From NCBI RefSeq assembly GCF_026625885.1, contig NZ_CP113068.1, forward strand, positions 868,001 through 932,000: a DNA stretch of 64,000 bases. Direction: 5' to 3'. How positions within the stretch are numbered: the stretch's first letter is position 1; every line of letters starts with the position of its first letter. The notes under the pieces were generated by a model that saw only the letters and a program-made list of their open reading frames with translations, ran no database searches and was not told where the DNA came from. Below, piece after piece: positions 24,393 to 36,709 of the stretch. A program made the position numbers and the translations under genes. Origin of the DNA: Roseateles sp. SL47. Lineage in GTDB: Bacteria; Pseudomonadota; Gammaproteobacteria; Burkholderiales; Burkholderiaceae_C.

Positions 24393-24893
24393 TCAGCGTG
24401 TGTCCGGCGTCGCGCCGCTTTCCGGTGCGAGCCCGGCGGCTTCCCGGGCACGCATGCGCGCATGCACGTAGGCGCCTTGCGGGATGTGCAGCAGGTCGGC
24501 AATGCGCCACATCACGTGGCGCTCATGGTCTGTGAGCCGGCCGTCGGCATAGGCCACGCCCCACATCAACTCGATCATCCTCAGCTTGCGGGGCATGTCC
24601 CACGCGTCCACGCGTGAGGTGAACGCAAACAGGTCGGTGGCCTGACGGGCCGTGCCTTCAGCCACGTCGGCCAGGCGATCGGCCTCATCCGGCGTCAACA
24701 CGAATTTCTCGACCAGCGCCTTGCGGACGGCGGTGCGCTCCGCCACGGCGAGCCCATCGTCAGCGCGCATCACTTCCACCAGCAGTACTGCTGCCGCCAG
24801 TTGCACCGCGTGGTCATCCCCGCAGCCCTGCACACCGGCCATGGACTCAGGGGACAGCAGGCTGTCGAAGAGGTCTTTGAGGGTTTTCAGCAT
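24393..24893 (-). CDS. TerB-like (tellurite-resistance/DjlA N-terminal type) protein
   Basis: 166 residues from ATG 24893. All-helical, with the TerB metal-site pattern: LAAAVLLVEVMRADDGLAVA with ERTAVRKAL, and later ELMWGVAYADGRLTDHERHV. Both acidic D-G-x2-x2-E-R motifs are present. The role of the family is unclear (stress, metal sensing); no ter operon is nearby. It converges on the RDD gene, with 19 nt between stops. Its upstream side abuts an IS66 relic, so its promoter may have been disturbed. Confidence 0.8.
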   Translation of the reverse strand: MLKTLKDLFDSLLSPESMAGVQGCGDDHAVQLAAAVLLVEVMRADDGLAVAERTAVRKALVEKFVLTPDEADRLADVAEGTARQATDLFAFTSRVDAWDMPRKLRMIELMWGVAYADGRLTDHERHVMWRIADLLHIPQGAYVHARMRAREAAGLAPESGATPDTR

Positions 24894-24907
24894 GGGGAGA
24901 TGGTGGC

Positions 24908-25135
24908 ACAAGCCTCTTCACCGTGGGCAGCGCGCTGGCCGAACAGCGGGCGGCCGTGGTGATGAGCCTGGTTCATTCGGCGCACATGTGCGGCCATGAG
25001 CCATGGGCCTACCTGCGCGACGTGCTTCAGCGCTTGCATACGCAACTCAACAGCAGGATCGAAGCACTGCTACCGCACCGCTGGCAGCCTAATGACATCC
25101 AGTCGCCTGCGGTCAAGGTGGGGCGGCTAGACACT
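24908..25135 (+). pseudogene. IS66-family transposase C-terminal relic
   Basis: In one frame, 24908-25090 reads SLFTVGSALAEQRAAVVMSL, VHSAHMCGHEPWAYLRDVLQ and SRIEALLPHRWQP. This matches the C-terminus of IS66 TnpC (LF-GS-aAe-RAA-SLihSAklNGhdPyaYLrDVL, then ridELLPHRW). No upstream transposase part, TnpA/TnpB or left end is present. The sequence to about 25135 (TCAAGGTGGGGCGGCTAGAC) resembles the usual IS66 right flank. A 6-bp inverted repeat GAGACA/TGTCTC sits at 25156-25172. Confidence 0.75.
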
Positions 25136-25244
25136 CACGGAATAGCGCTCAGAGGGAGACATGATCTGTCTCTCAACTCGTGCGGCAGCAGTTTTTCCAG
25201 GCGGTGGATGGGGTGCGCGTGGATGCGCGCCAGGACGGCCTGCA

Positions 25245-25273
25245 TTGCGGCCTCGGATGCCCTGCGCTAGAAT
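25245..25273 (+). promoter_or_regulatory. Sigma-70-like promoter before the DUF3800 leader
   Basis: TTGCGG (25245-25250), 17-nt spacer, TAGAAT (25268-25273). Transcription would start near 25280, leaving a leader of about 108 nt before the DUF3800 start codon. Confidence 0.55.
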
Positions 25274-25279
25274 AGCCAC

Positions 25280-25370
25280 CGAGTCGGGAGCGCTGTCGAT
25301 CACGGTGCGCTGGACGATTGTTCCACCTGGCTCCCCCATCTTGACGGGTCGCGTTATCGCGGCCCGTTTT
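25280..25370 (+). ncRNA. Candidate structured small RNA or attenuator leader
   Basis: The 90-nt stretch after the promoter has a closing stem GGGAGC (25286-25291) with GCTCCC (25330-25335). It then has a 10-bp hairpin ACGGGTCGCG / CGCGGCCCGT (25344-25353 and 25358-25367, one G-U pair) followed by TTT. That is a factor-independent terminator shape ending 18 nt before the DUF3800 GTG. It is either a stand-alone RNA of about 90 nt or an attenuator. Confidence 0.5.
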
Positions 25371-25387
25371 CATTTGCGAGGCAGCCA

Positions 25388-26176
25388 GTGCATCTCCTGT
25401 ACCTCGACGAGTCGGGCCATCCACAGGACCCGAGCACCCAGTTCTTCGTCCTGGCAGGCTTTGCTGTGTTCGAACGTTCCACGCACTGGTTGGAGTCCAG
25501 GATCAACCCGGTCGCCGCGCGGTTCAGACCGCAGGACCCCTCCGCGATTGAGTTCCATGGCTCGCCGATGTATTCGGCCAAGGACGACTGGGCGGGCATC
25601 GCTCCAGCCGATCGTGTTCAGGCCCTGGTCGATGTCCTGAGCTTGCTCAGCAACCGACAACTGCAGCTTCGTGTATTCGCCTCTGTCATCGAAAAGTCCA
25701 CGATGCCGGAGGATCAGATCCTCGAGCGCTCATTCGAAGCCGTCGCGCATCAGTTCGACCAGTACCTAGCGGACATGTGGGCCCGGCGCGGCGATGCGCA
25801 GCGCGGACTGGTCGTCTGCGACAAGGCTTCGTACGAGCAGAAGCTGCAAGCGCTTTCGTCCTTGTTCAAACACCAGGGCCACGCGTTGGGCCGCCTGCGC
25901 AACTTCGCGGAGGTCCCGCTCTTCTTGGACTCAAAGGCGTCGCGCCTCATTCAGATGGCAGACCTAGTCGCGTACTGGATCTTCCGGTACTACCAATCGA
26001 AGGATGACCGTGGCTTCCGATTGATCGAGCCCTCCATCCTGCGCCGAGCAAATCAGCGGGTCGGCTTGGTGGCTTCGGTGACGCCGGCCACCGAGGCAGC
26101 GCTGGCGTCCATCGTGCCGCACAAATATCCGTTCCCTGGCCCCACCGGCGCGCCGGCAGCCGCCGACGCGGCCTGA
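25388..26176 (+). CDS. DUF3800 protein (RNase H-like fold)
   Basis: 262 residues from GTG 25388 with GAGG 6 nt upstream. It begins MHLLYLDESGHP, the family signature with the acidic D-E pair. It also has VVCDKASYEQK in the middle and FLDSKASRLIQMADLVAYWI near the C-terminus, giving the Asp set of an RNase H-like site. DUF3800 genes are frequent in mobile and defence-type regions; the role is unknown. The immediate surroundings (IS66 relic, hairpin leader) suggest acquired DNA. Confidence 0.85.
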   Translation: MHLLYLDESGHPQDPSTQFFVLAGFAVFERSTHWLESRINPVAARFRPQDPSAIEFHGSPMYSAKDDWAGIAPADRVQALVDVLSLLSNRQLQLRVFASVIEKSTMPEDQILERSFEAVAHQFDQYLADMWARRGDAQRGLVVCDKASYEQKLQALSSLFKHQGHALGRLRNFAEVPLFLDSKASRLIQMADLVAYWIFRYYQSKDDRGFRLIEPSILRRANQRVGLVASVTPATEAALASIVPHKYPFPGPTGAPAAADAA

Positions 26177-26420
26177 TTCCGGTGATCACGCGCGGGACCA
26201 CTCCCGGCGCCACCAGCGAGCCCACAGGTTCGCAGTCCGTCGAGCCAGCGTCGTGCCAACGAGATCCTGAAGCTGGCCACTCCCCGTGCCGCAAGTCGTG
26301 CCGCCAGCATCGACACTTGCGCCCAGCCGCATCTGCCGTTGGCTGGAGCTAGAGCGCCGGTTGGTTGCCGCCGGCCGGGCCATCCAGAGGCCAGACACTA
26401 TCCCCCATTCACCCCGAAAA
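26177..26420. other. Convergent gap after the DUF3800 gene
   Basis: About 240 nt of ordinary GC-rich sequence without a gene or repeat that I can support, up to the shared terminator. Confidence 0.5.
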
Positions 26421-26453
26421 AAAGCCGCGTGGCCTCAAGGCTCACGCGGCTTT
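26421..26453 (-). terminator. Bidirectional hairpin terminator for the glp operon
   Basis: AAAGCCGCGTG (26421-26431) and CACGCGGCTTT (26443-26453) form an 11-bp stem with an A run on one side and a T run on the other, 22 nt beyond the stop of the last glp gene. It could also end transcription of the convergent DUF3800 gene. Confidence 0.85.
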
Positions 26454-26474
26454 GCCGATGGCAGCGTTGCGGGA

Positions 26475-28211
26475 TCAGCGCACGCGGCCTTCCTTCCAGG
26501 CGCTGATCAGCTTGTCATAAGCGATCGTCTCGCCCTTGGGCTTCTCGTTGGCCAGCTTGGCCCACGGAGCGCCCTTGTCGGACAGCCACTTCTTCGGGTC
26601 TTCCTTCTTGTTGAGCTTCGGTGCGCACTTGGCCATGCCAGCACGCTCCAGCCGCGCCATCACCGAATCCATTTCGTCCGCCAGCGTGTCCATCGCCGCC
26701 TGCGGTGTCTTCTCGCCCGTCACCGCCTGCGCAACGTTCTTCCACCACAGCTGCGCCAGCTTCGGATAGTCCGGCACGTTGTTGCCCGTCGGCGTCCAGG
26801 CCACCCGGGCCGGGCTGCGGTAGAACTCGATCAGGCCGCCATATTTCGCCGCATTCTTGGTGAAGTAGTCGCTGCGGATGTCGCTGTCGCGAATGAAGGT
26901 CAGGCCCTGCACGCTCTTCTTCAGGCTCACCGTCTTGGCCGTCACAAACTGCGCATACAGCCATGCCGCCGCTGTGCGGTTGGGGTCGTGGTTGGCAAAG
27001 AAGGTCCAGCTACCCACGTCCTGATAGCCGTTTTGCATGCCCGGCTTCCAGTACGGGCCATTCGGGCCAGGGGCCATGCGCCACTTCGGCGTCCCGTCCG
27101 CATTGACCACCGGCAGGCCCGGCTTGGTCATGTCCGCAGTGAAGGCGGTGTACCAGAAGATCTGCTGGGCAATCTGGCCCTGGGCCGGCACCGGGCCGGA
27201 TTCCCCGAAGGTCATGCCTGTGGCTTCCTTCGGCGCGTACTTCTTCATCCAGTCCACATACTTCGTCAGTGCATACACCGCCGCTGGCGAGTTGGTGGCA
27301 CCACCACGCGAGACCGATGCCCCCACCGGTGTGCACTTGTCGTCCGCCACACGGATGCCCCATTCGTCCACCGGCATGCCGTTGGGAATGCCCTTGTCCG
27401 CCGCACCGGCCATCGACAACCAGGCATCGGTGAAACGCCAGCCCAGCGACGGGTCCTTCTTGCCGTAGTCCATGTGGCCGTAGATCGGCTTGCCATCAAT
27501 GGTCTTCACATCGTTGGTGAAGAATTCGGCGATGTCCTCATACGCGCTCCAGTTGAGCGGCACACCCAGCTCATAGCCGTATTTGGCCTTGAACTTGTCC
27601 TGCAGGTCCTTGCGGGCAAACAGGTCGGCACGGAACCAGTAGAGATTGGCGAACTGCTGGTCCGGCAGTTGATAGAGCTTGCCGTCCGGCGCGGTGGTGA
27701 AGCTGGTCCCGATGAAGTCCTTCAGGTCGAGATCGGGGTTGGTGAATTCCTTGCCCGCACCGGCCATGTAGTCGGTCAGGTTCATGATCTTGCCGTAGCG
27801 GTAGTGCGTACCGATCAGGTCCGAATCCGAGATCCAGCCGTCGTAGATGCTCTTGCCGGACTGCATCGAGGTCTGCAGCTTCTCGACCACATCCCCTTCC
27901 TGGATGATGTCGTGCTTGACCGTGATGCCGGTGATCTCGGTGAAGGCCTTGGCCAGCACCTTGCTTTCGTATTCATGGGTCGTGATGGTCTCGGACACCA
28001 CCGAGATCTCCTTCACGCCCTTGGCCTGCAGCTTCTTGGCGGCCTCGATGAACCACTTCATCTCCGCCAGTTGCTTGTCCTTGGACAAGGTGGACGGCTG
28101 GAATTCGCTGTCCACCCACTTCTTGGCTTCAGCCTCACCGGCCCAGGCGCTATGGACCCCCAACGCCAGCATCGCTGCCAGGGTCAGCGCGGAATACTTG
28201 CTCTTGTGCAC
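26475..28211 (-). CDS. glpV: Glycerol ABC transporter substrate-binding protein
   Basis: 578 residues from GTG 28211 (GAGGAGAC 4-5 nt upstream). Signal peptide KYSALTLAAMLALGVHSAWA. The mature protein is a large extracellular binding protein (ISVVSETITTHEYESKVLAK, GKLYQLPDQQFANLYWFRAD, FTDAWLSMAGAADKGIPNGM) of the type found in the glpSTPQUV glycerol importer of Rhizobium. It is the last gene of the operon that begins with glpD. A long in-frame extension to 28613 overlaps glpU and is not used. Confidence 0.9.
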   Translation of the reverse strand: MHKSKYSALTLAAMLALGVHSAWAGEAEAKKWVDSEFQPSTLSKDKQLAEMKWFIEAAKKLQAKGVKEISVVSETITTHEYESKVLAKAFTEITGITVKHDIIQEGDVVEKLQTSMQSGKSIYDGWISDSDLIGTHYRYGKIMNLTDYMAGAGKEFTNPDLDLKDFIGTSFTTAPDGKLYQLPDQQFANLYWFRADLFARKDLQDKFKAKYGYELGVPLNWSAYEDIAEFFTNDVKTIDGKPIYGHMDYGKKDPSLGWRFTDAWLSMAGAADKGIPNGMPVDEWGIRVADDKCTPVGASVSRGGATNSPAAVYALTKYVDWMKKYAPKEATGMTFGESGPVPAQGQIAQQIFWYTAFTADMTKPGLPVVNADGTPKWRMAPGPNGPYWKPGMQNGYQDVGSWTFFANHDPNRTAAAWLYAQFVTAKTVSLKKSVQGLTFIRDSDIRSDYFTKNAAKYGGLIEFYRSPARVAWTPTGNNVPDYPKLAQLWWKNVAQAVTGEKTPQAAMDTLADEMDSVMARLERAGMAKCAPKLNKKEDPKKWLSDKGAPWAKLANEKPKGETIAYDKLISAWKEGRVR

Positions 28212-28312
28212 GCTTGTCTCCTCTTTCTCTTTGAGCATCCCCCGATGAGGATTGATTCGCGGCTCCGGGGGAGCAGGAGCCGAATCCCGAAACAACAGCG
28301 CCAGGCTCGGCC

Positions 28313-28621
28313 TCACCCCTTGCGCAGGATGAGCGCCAGCACCAGCATCGACACCACAAAACTGATCCACACACTGGGCTCGGCTTCCAGCTGGAACCAG
28401 CCCATCATCTTTTCGCCCAGGCCCACAAAGGCCAGGTTCAGGTAGGCCGCCACCAGCAGCCCGATGAACAGGCGGTCGCCGCGCGTGGTGCGCAACGGCA
28501 GCCAGCCCTTGCGCAAGGTCGTCGGCGACTTGATCTCCCAGATCGTCATGCCCACCAGCATCAGCACCACACAGCCGAAGAACACGGCCACGGGCACGGT
28601 CCACACCATCCAATCAAACAT
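28313..28621 (-). CDS. glpU: Small membrane subunit of the glycerol ABC transporter (DUF2160)
   Basis: 102 residues with three hydrophobic segments (MVWTVPVAVFFGCVVLMLVG, LFIGLLVAAYLNLAFVGLG, WISFVVSMLVLALIL) separated by a conserved-looking loop GWLPLRTTRGDR. It matches the DUF2160 small membrane protein located between the permeases and the binding protein in glp ABC operons. Its exact role is not established. Part of the same minus-strand operon. Confidence 0.87.
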   Translation of the reverse strand: MFDWMVWTVPVAVFFGCVVLMLVGMTIWEIKSPTTLRKGWLPLRTTRGDRLFIGLLVAAYLNLAFVGLGEKMMGWFQLEAEPSVWISFVVSMLVLALILRKG

Positions 28622-28678
28622 CGATCATCCTTTCGTCTCACGTCTTCGGAAAGCCCGGCAGATCCCTGCCCCTGGCCG

Positions 28679-29483
28679 TCAGACGCGACCCATGGCGAAG
28701 CCTTTGGCGATGTAGTGACGCACAAACCAGATCACGATGGCACCCGGCACGATGGTCAGGGTGCCGGCGGCCGCCAGCGTGGCCCAGTCCATGCCGGATG
28801 CGCTGACGGTACGGGTCATCGTGGCCACGATCGGCTTGGCATTCACGCTGGTGAGCGTGCGCGCCAGCAGCAGTTCCACCCACGAGAACATGAAGCAGAA
28901 GAAGGCCGCCACCCCCACGCCCGCCTTGATCAGCGGCAGGAAGATGGTGAGGAAGAAACGTGGGAAGCTGTAGCCGTCGATATAGGCCGTCTCGTCAATC
29001 TCCCGCGGGATGCCGCTCATGAAGCCCTCAAGAATCCACACCGCCAGCGGCACGTTGAACAGCAGGTGCGCCAGCGCCACCGCCAGATGGGTGTCCATCA
29101 GGCCCAGGGTCGTGTAGAGCTGGAAGAAGGGCAACAGAAACACCGCCGGCGGCGTCATCCGGTTGGTGAGCAGCCAGAAGAACACATGCTTGTCACCCAG
29201 GAAGCTGTAGCGGCTGAAGGCGTAGGCCGCCGGCAACGCCACGCTGACCGAGATCACCGTGTTGATGGCCACGTAGATCAGGCTGTTGATGTAGCCGCTG
29301 TACCAGGCCGGATCGGTGAATATGGTCCGGTAGCTGTGCAGGGTGAATTCCTTGGGCCACAGGCTGAAGCTGGAAAGAATCTCTTCATTGGTGCGGAAGC
29401 TCATGTTGACCATCCAGTAGATGGGCAACAGCGCAAACAGCAGGTAGAGAATGAGGAAGAGACTTCTCTTCTTGAAGCGGCGC

Positions 29484-29491
<8 letters not shown>
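28679..29491 (-). CDS. glpQ: Glycerol ABC transporter permease 2
   Basis: 270 residues, six transmembrane helices, MalG-like. The EAA loop IPREIDETAYIDGYSFPRFF contacts the ATPase. It starts 8 nt inside the end of the preceding permease gene, indicating translational coupling. The position in the operon (glpD-S-T-P-Q-U-V) identifies it. Confidence 0.9.
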
Positions 29492-31491
<2,000 letters not shown>

Positions 31492-31492
<1 letters not shown>

Positions 31493-32562
31493 CAGCGGCC
31501 TCCGCGTCGCTCGGGGGCGCGTGTCAGCAACCCGGCGGCATCAAAAACATGGACCTGCGAGGCCTGCAGGTAAAGCGTCAGGGGTTCGCCCAGGCCGAAG
31601 TCATGCACCCCGGTGAGCTGGGCCACCAGGTCACCCACCTCGCTGCGCACATGCACAAAGGTGTCGCTGCCGGAGATCTCCGCCAGCTCCACCTGGCCCT
31701 GGAGCGCCACATCACCGGGCTGCGCCTGCACCCGCAGTGCATTGGCGCGCACGCCAACGGTCACGGCCCCCTGGCCCGGCAGCAGCAGGTCCAGGCCCGG
31801 CTTGAGCTGGAGACGATCCCCCAGGCCCTGCGCCAGCAGCAGGTTCATCGGCGGATCGCTGAAGGCGCGGGCCACCCGCAACGAGGCCGGACGGTGAAAC
31901 ACCTCTGCCGTCGGCCCGTACTGCAGCAGTTCGCCGGCATCCATCACCGCCGTGTAGCCGCCCAGCATCAGCGCTTCCGCCGGCTCGGTGGTGGCATAGA
32001 TGACGGTGGCATCGCCGGTGGCAAACAGCTGGGTCAACTCGTCGCGGAGTTCCTCGCGCAGCTTGTAGTCCAGGTTCACCAGCGGCTCGTCCAGCAACAT
32101 CAGCGGGGCCTGCTTGGCCAGCGCGCGGGCCAGCGCCACACGCTGCTGCTGGCCGCCGGAGAGCTGCGCCGGCAGCTTGTCCAGATGCATCTCGATGTGG
32201 AGCTTGCGGGCGAGCTGGTCCACCCGGTCGCGGATGCCGGCGCGGTCCAGGGTGCCGCGCAGCTTGAGCGGTGAGGCAATGTTGTCGCGCACCGTCATCG
32301 ACGGATAGTTGATGAACTGCTGATAGACCATGGCGACATCGCGCTGGCGGACCGGCCAGCCGGTGACGTCGGTGCCATCGACCTCGATGCGGCCTTCCGT
32401 CGGCCGATCCAGGCCCGCCATCAAGCGCATCAGCGTGGTCTTGCCGGCCTGCGTGGCGCCCAGCAGCACGGTGACCGCACCCGGGGTGGGACGCAGGTCC
32501 AGCGGATAAAGAAACGGCTGAGCCCCCACACGGTGGCTGACACCGTGAAGACTCAGTTCCAT
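31492..32562 (-). CDS. glpS: Glycerol ABC transporter ATPase 1
   Basis: 356 residues. Walker A LGATQAGKTTLM (unusual T-Q-A in place of S-G-C/S), canonical signature LSGGQQQRVALARAL, Walker B LMLLDEPLVNLD, then a switch reading YATTEPAEAL where HD is usual. The H-loop His is thus replaced by Thr/Glu, so this subunit and GlpT, with its altered signature, may form one complete and one weak ATP site. Starts 10 nt within the glpD 3' end. Confidence 0.9.
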
Positions 32563-34184
32563 GACCTGTCTCTTTGCATGTGGTGGTTGTTGTCGGGGAG
32601 GGAAGGGAGGGACTGCTGGCGGAACCAGTCATCCACCGCAGCGCGTTGCGCTTCGGTGTAATGCAAGCCCAGCTTGGAGCGGCGCCACAGCACATCGTCG
32701 GCCGACTGCGCCCACTCTTCGCGGACCAGATAGCGCAGTTCGGCTTCGTGCAGGCCTGGGGCAATTTCCGGTCCGAGGTCCTGCAGGCTGTCGGCAGCGC
32801 CCAGCACACGGCCAATGCGCCCGCCATAGGCGCGGGCCAGGCGATGCGCCAGCGCCGGCGGCAGCCAGGCATGGCGCTGGCCGAGGGCGGTGAGCAGGCG
32901 CTGGAAGTCGGTGTCGGGCCGCTGGGGCGCGCCGATCCATTCCTTCAGGTCGCCGCCCGGCAGATGGGCCTGTTCGGTCCACGCGGCGCGGCGGTCGCCC
33001 AGCATCTGGCCCACCAGGTCGGTGGCATCTTCGGCCAGCTTGCGGAAGGTGGTGATCTTGCCGCCCCACACGCTCAGCAGGGGCGCGCCGCCTTCGGCAT
33101 GCGTTTCCAGCAGGTAGTCGCGCGTGACGGCGGACGGATCGCCCGAGGCATCGTCCAGCAGCGGACGCACGCCCGCATAGGTCCACACCACGTCCGCCGG
33201 GGTCAATGGCTTGTCGAAATAACGGCTGGCCTGCTCGCAGAGATAGGCCACCTCCTGCGGATCGCTGCGGGCCTTGCCGAACCCGGCAAGCGCATCGGCC
33301 GGTAGTTCCACGTCGGTGGTGCCGATCAGCGTGAACTCGTTTTCGTAGGGGATGGCAAAGATGATGCGCTTGTCGGGGTTCTGGAAGATGTAGGCGTGGT
33401 CGTGCTCAAAGGCCCGGCGCACGACGATGTGGCTGCCCTTGACCAGCCGCAGGCTCTTGGTGGCCAAGGTTTCGGCGCCCGCCGACTGGGCATGCTCACG
33501 CAGGAAGCTTTCCGCCCAGGGGCCAGCGGCATTGACCAGCGCCCGGGCCCGAACCTGGAACTCCCCCTGAGGACCGCGCAGGGTCGCCACCCAGTGGTCG
33601 GCATGGCGGCGGGCGGCCACGACGGTGGTGCGGGTGTGCAGGCTGGCGCCCTTGTCCCGTGCATCCAGTGCATTGAGCAGCACCAACCGGGCATCATCCA
33701 CCCAGCCGTCGGAGTACACAAAGCCGCGGGTGTATTGCGACTTCAGCGGCCGTCCCAGGGGCGACTGGCGCAGGTTCACCCCGGTGGAGCCGGGCAGCAC
33801 TTCGCGGCGCGCGAGATGGTCGTAGAGGAACAGGCCGATACGGATCATCCACGCGGGCCGCATGGCCGCGTCGTGCGGCATCACAAAGCGCAGCGGCCAC
33901 ATGATGTGCGGCGCGCTGCGCAGCAGCACCTCGCGCTCCTGCAGCGCCTTGCGGACCAGCGAGAACTCGTAGTACTCCAGATAGCGCAACCCCCCGTGGA
34001 TCAGCTTGGTGGATGCCGACGAGGTGTGGGCGGCGAAATCCGAGGCCTCGGCCAGCACCACGGACCAGCCGCGCCCGGCCAGATCCCGCGCAATGCCGGC
34101 GCCATTGATCCCCCCGCCCACCACCAGCACGTCACACGACGCGGGCAGGGCGGTGCCTTCAAAAGCAGCAGGGCTAGCGGTCAC
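32553..34184 (-). CDS. glpD: Glycerol-3-phosphate dehydrogenase (FAD, membrane-associated)
   Basis: 543 residues. FAD-binding N-terminus DVLVVGGGINGAGIARDLAG, then LAEASDFAAHTSSASTKLIH and GGLRYLEYYEFSLVRKAL, which are GlpD hallmarks. C-terminal DAO_C domain. It oxidises glycerol-3-phosphate to dihydroxyacetone phosphate with electrons passed to quinone. First gene of the glycerol operon, divergent from glpR. Confidence 0.94.
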   Translation of the reverse strand: MTASPAAFEGTALPASCDVLVVGGGINGAGIARDLAGRGWSVVLAEASDFAAHTSSASTKLIHGGLRYLEYYEFSLVRKALQEREVLLRSAPHIMWPLRFVMPHDAAMRPAWMIRIGLFLYDHLARREVLPGSTGVNLRQSPLGRPLKSQYTRGFVYSDGWVDDARLVLLNALDARDKGASLHTRTTVVAARRHADHWVATLRGPQGEFQVRARALVNAAGPWAESFLREHAQSAGAETLATKSLRLVKGSHIVVRRAFEHDHAYIFQNPDKRIIFAIPYENEFTLIGTTDVELPADALAGFGKARSDPQEVAYLCEQASRYFDKPLTPADVVWTYAGVRPLLDDASGDPSAVTRDYLLETHAEGGAPLLSVWGGKITTFRKLAEDATDLVGQMLGDRRAAWTEQAHLPGGDLKEWIGAPQRPDTDFQRLLTALGQRHAWLPPALAHRLARAYGGRIGRVLGAADSLQDLGPEIAPGLHEAELRYLVREEWAQSADDVLWRRSKLGLHYTEAQRAAVDDWFRQQSLPSLPDNNHHMQRDRSWN

Positions 34185-34280
34185 AGCGTCTCCTGGCGCA
34201 CCCGTTCAAGGCACGCGCTTGTGTTCTTCTTTTTTCTTTTTAGCGCGCTTTGCCGCGTTTAAGACCAGGGATAACCCGGT

Positions 34281-34305
34281 GTTCTGTTCGTTTTGGTTCG
34301 CTTTA
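34281..34305. promoter_or_regulatory. Candidate GlpR operator
   Basis: GTTC repeats at 34281, 34286 and 34296, with two GTTCG copies exactly 10 bp apart (GTTCG-TTTTG-GTTCG). They lie in the glpD-glpR divergent gap, 12 nt before the glpR start. DeoR-type GlpR proteins bind short direct or inverted TTCG repeats, so autoregulation plus control of glpD is plausible. Confidence 0.45.
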
Positions 34306-34316
34306 GTCTGCGCGCC

Positions 34317-35081
34317 ATGAATCCGAATCCCCGCCAGAACGACCTGCTGCAAGAGGTAAGAGCCCGCGGCTCGGTGAGTGTGGAGGCGCTGGCCGAGCGC
34401 TTTGGCGTCACCCTGCAGACCGTGCGACGCGATGTGCAGCGCCTGGCCGAAGCCGGGCTGGTGGCGCGTTTCCACGGCGGTGTGCGTGTGCCCTCCTCCA
34501 CCACTGAAAACATCGCCTACCGCCAGCGCCAGGCCCTGCAGGCCGATGGCAAGGCGCGCATTGCCCGCGCGATTGCAGCGCGCATTCCGGCGGGCTGCTC
34601 GCTGATCCTGAACCTGGGCACCACCACCGAGGCGGTGGCCCATGCGCTGCTCAACCACAAGGGCCTGCGCGTCATCACCAACAACCTGAACGTGGCCACG
34701 ATCCTGAGCGACAACCCGGACTGCGAGCTGGTGATGGTGGGCGGCTCGGTGCGGCACCGGGACCGTGGTGTGGTGGGTGAAGCGGCGGTCGACTTCATCC
34801 GCCAGTTCAAGGTGGACATCGGCCTCATCGGCATTTCCGGGATTGAATCCGACGGCAGCCTGCGCGACTTTGATTACCGCGAAGTGATGGTGGCCCGGGC
34901 CATCGTGGAACACTCGCGCGAGGTGTGGGTGGCGGCCGATTCCACCAAGTTCAACCGCCCGGCGATGGCCGAAGTGGCCCGCCTGCCGCAGATTGACGCG
35001 CTCTTCACCGATGCACGCCCGCCCGAGCCCTTCGCCGGCCTGATGGCCGATGCCGGCGTGGAGCTGGTGGTGGCAGACTGA
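34317..35081 (+). CDS. glpR: DeoR-family glycerol regulator
   Basis: 254 residues from ATG 34317. N-terminal HTH (RGSVSVEALAERFGVTLQTV, RRDVQRLAEAGLVARFHGG) and a C-terminal sugar-phosphate sensor (LNLGTTTEAVAHAL, GGSVRHRDRGVVGEAAVDFI, WVAADSTKFNRPAMA). This is the DeoR/GlpR layout, with glycerol-3-phosphate the expected inducer. Divergent from glpD and followed by glpK at 63 nt. Confidence 0.92.
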   Translation: MNPNPRQNDLLQEVRARGSVSVEALAERFGVTLQTVRRDVQRLAEAGLVARFHGGVRVPSSTTENIAYRQRQALQADGKARIARAIAARIPAGCSLILNLGTTTEAVAHALLNHKGLRVITNNLNVATILSDNPDCELVMVGGSVRHRDRGVVGEAAVDFIRQFKVDIGLIGISGIESDGSLRDFDYREVMVARAIVEHSREVWVAADSTKFNRPAMAEVARLPQIDALFTDARPPEPFAGLMADAGVELVVAD

Positions 35082-35144
35082 GAAGGCACGGCCAGGCCGC
35101 AGCGGCACAGACCGCTTCAGAACAACGACATCGCGAGACAAGTC

Positions 35145-36638
<1,494 letters not shown>

Positions 36639-36709
36639 AACCGGACACGGCCAGGAGGGCCGCAGGGCGCCGGGGCGCCTGCTGCCCCCGATGGTGCCCC
36701 GGCCGGCGA

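Noticed and set aside
22361..24502. A 713-codon minus-strand open frame opposite the RDD/ClpP-like gene
   Set aside because: Antisense shadow of a well-supported gene; composition is Gln/His/Arg-rich without recognisable motifs.
25161..25640. Plus-strand frame across the hairpin leader and DUF3800 5' end
   Set aside because: It overlaps the strongly supported DUF3800 gene in another frame and the structured leader.
26286..28445. A 719-codon plus-strand open frame opposite the glycerol binding-protein gene
   Set aside because: It mirrors glpV and glpU in antisense, has His/Arg/Leu-rich composition typical of GC-rich shadow frames, and no domain is visible.
28212..28613. N-terminal extension of the glycerol binding protein
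   Set aside because: The frame stays open upstream but overlaps glpU; the signal peptide and ribosome site place the start at 28211.
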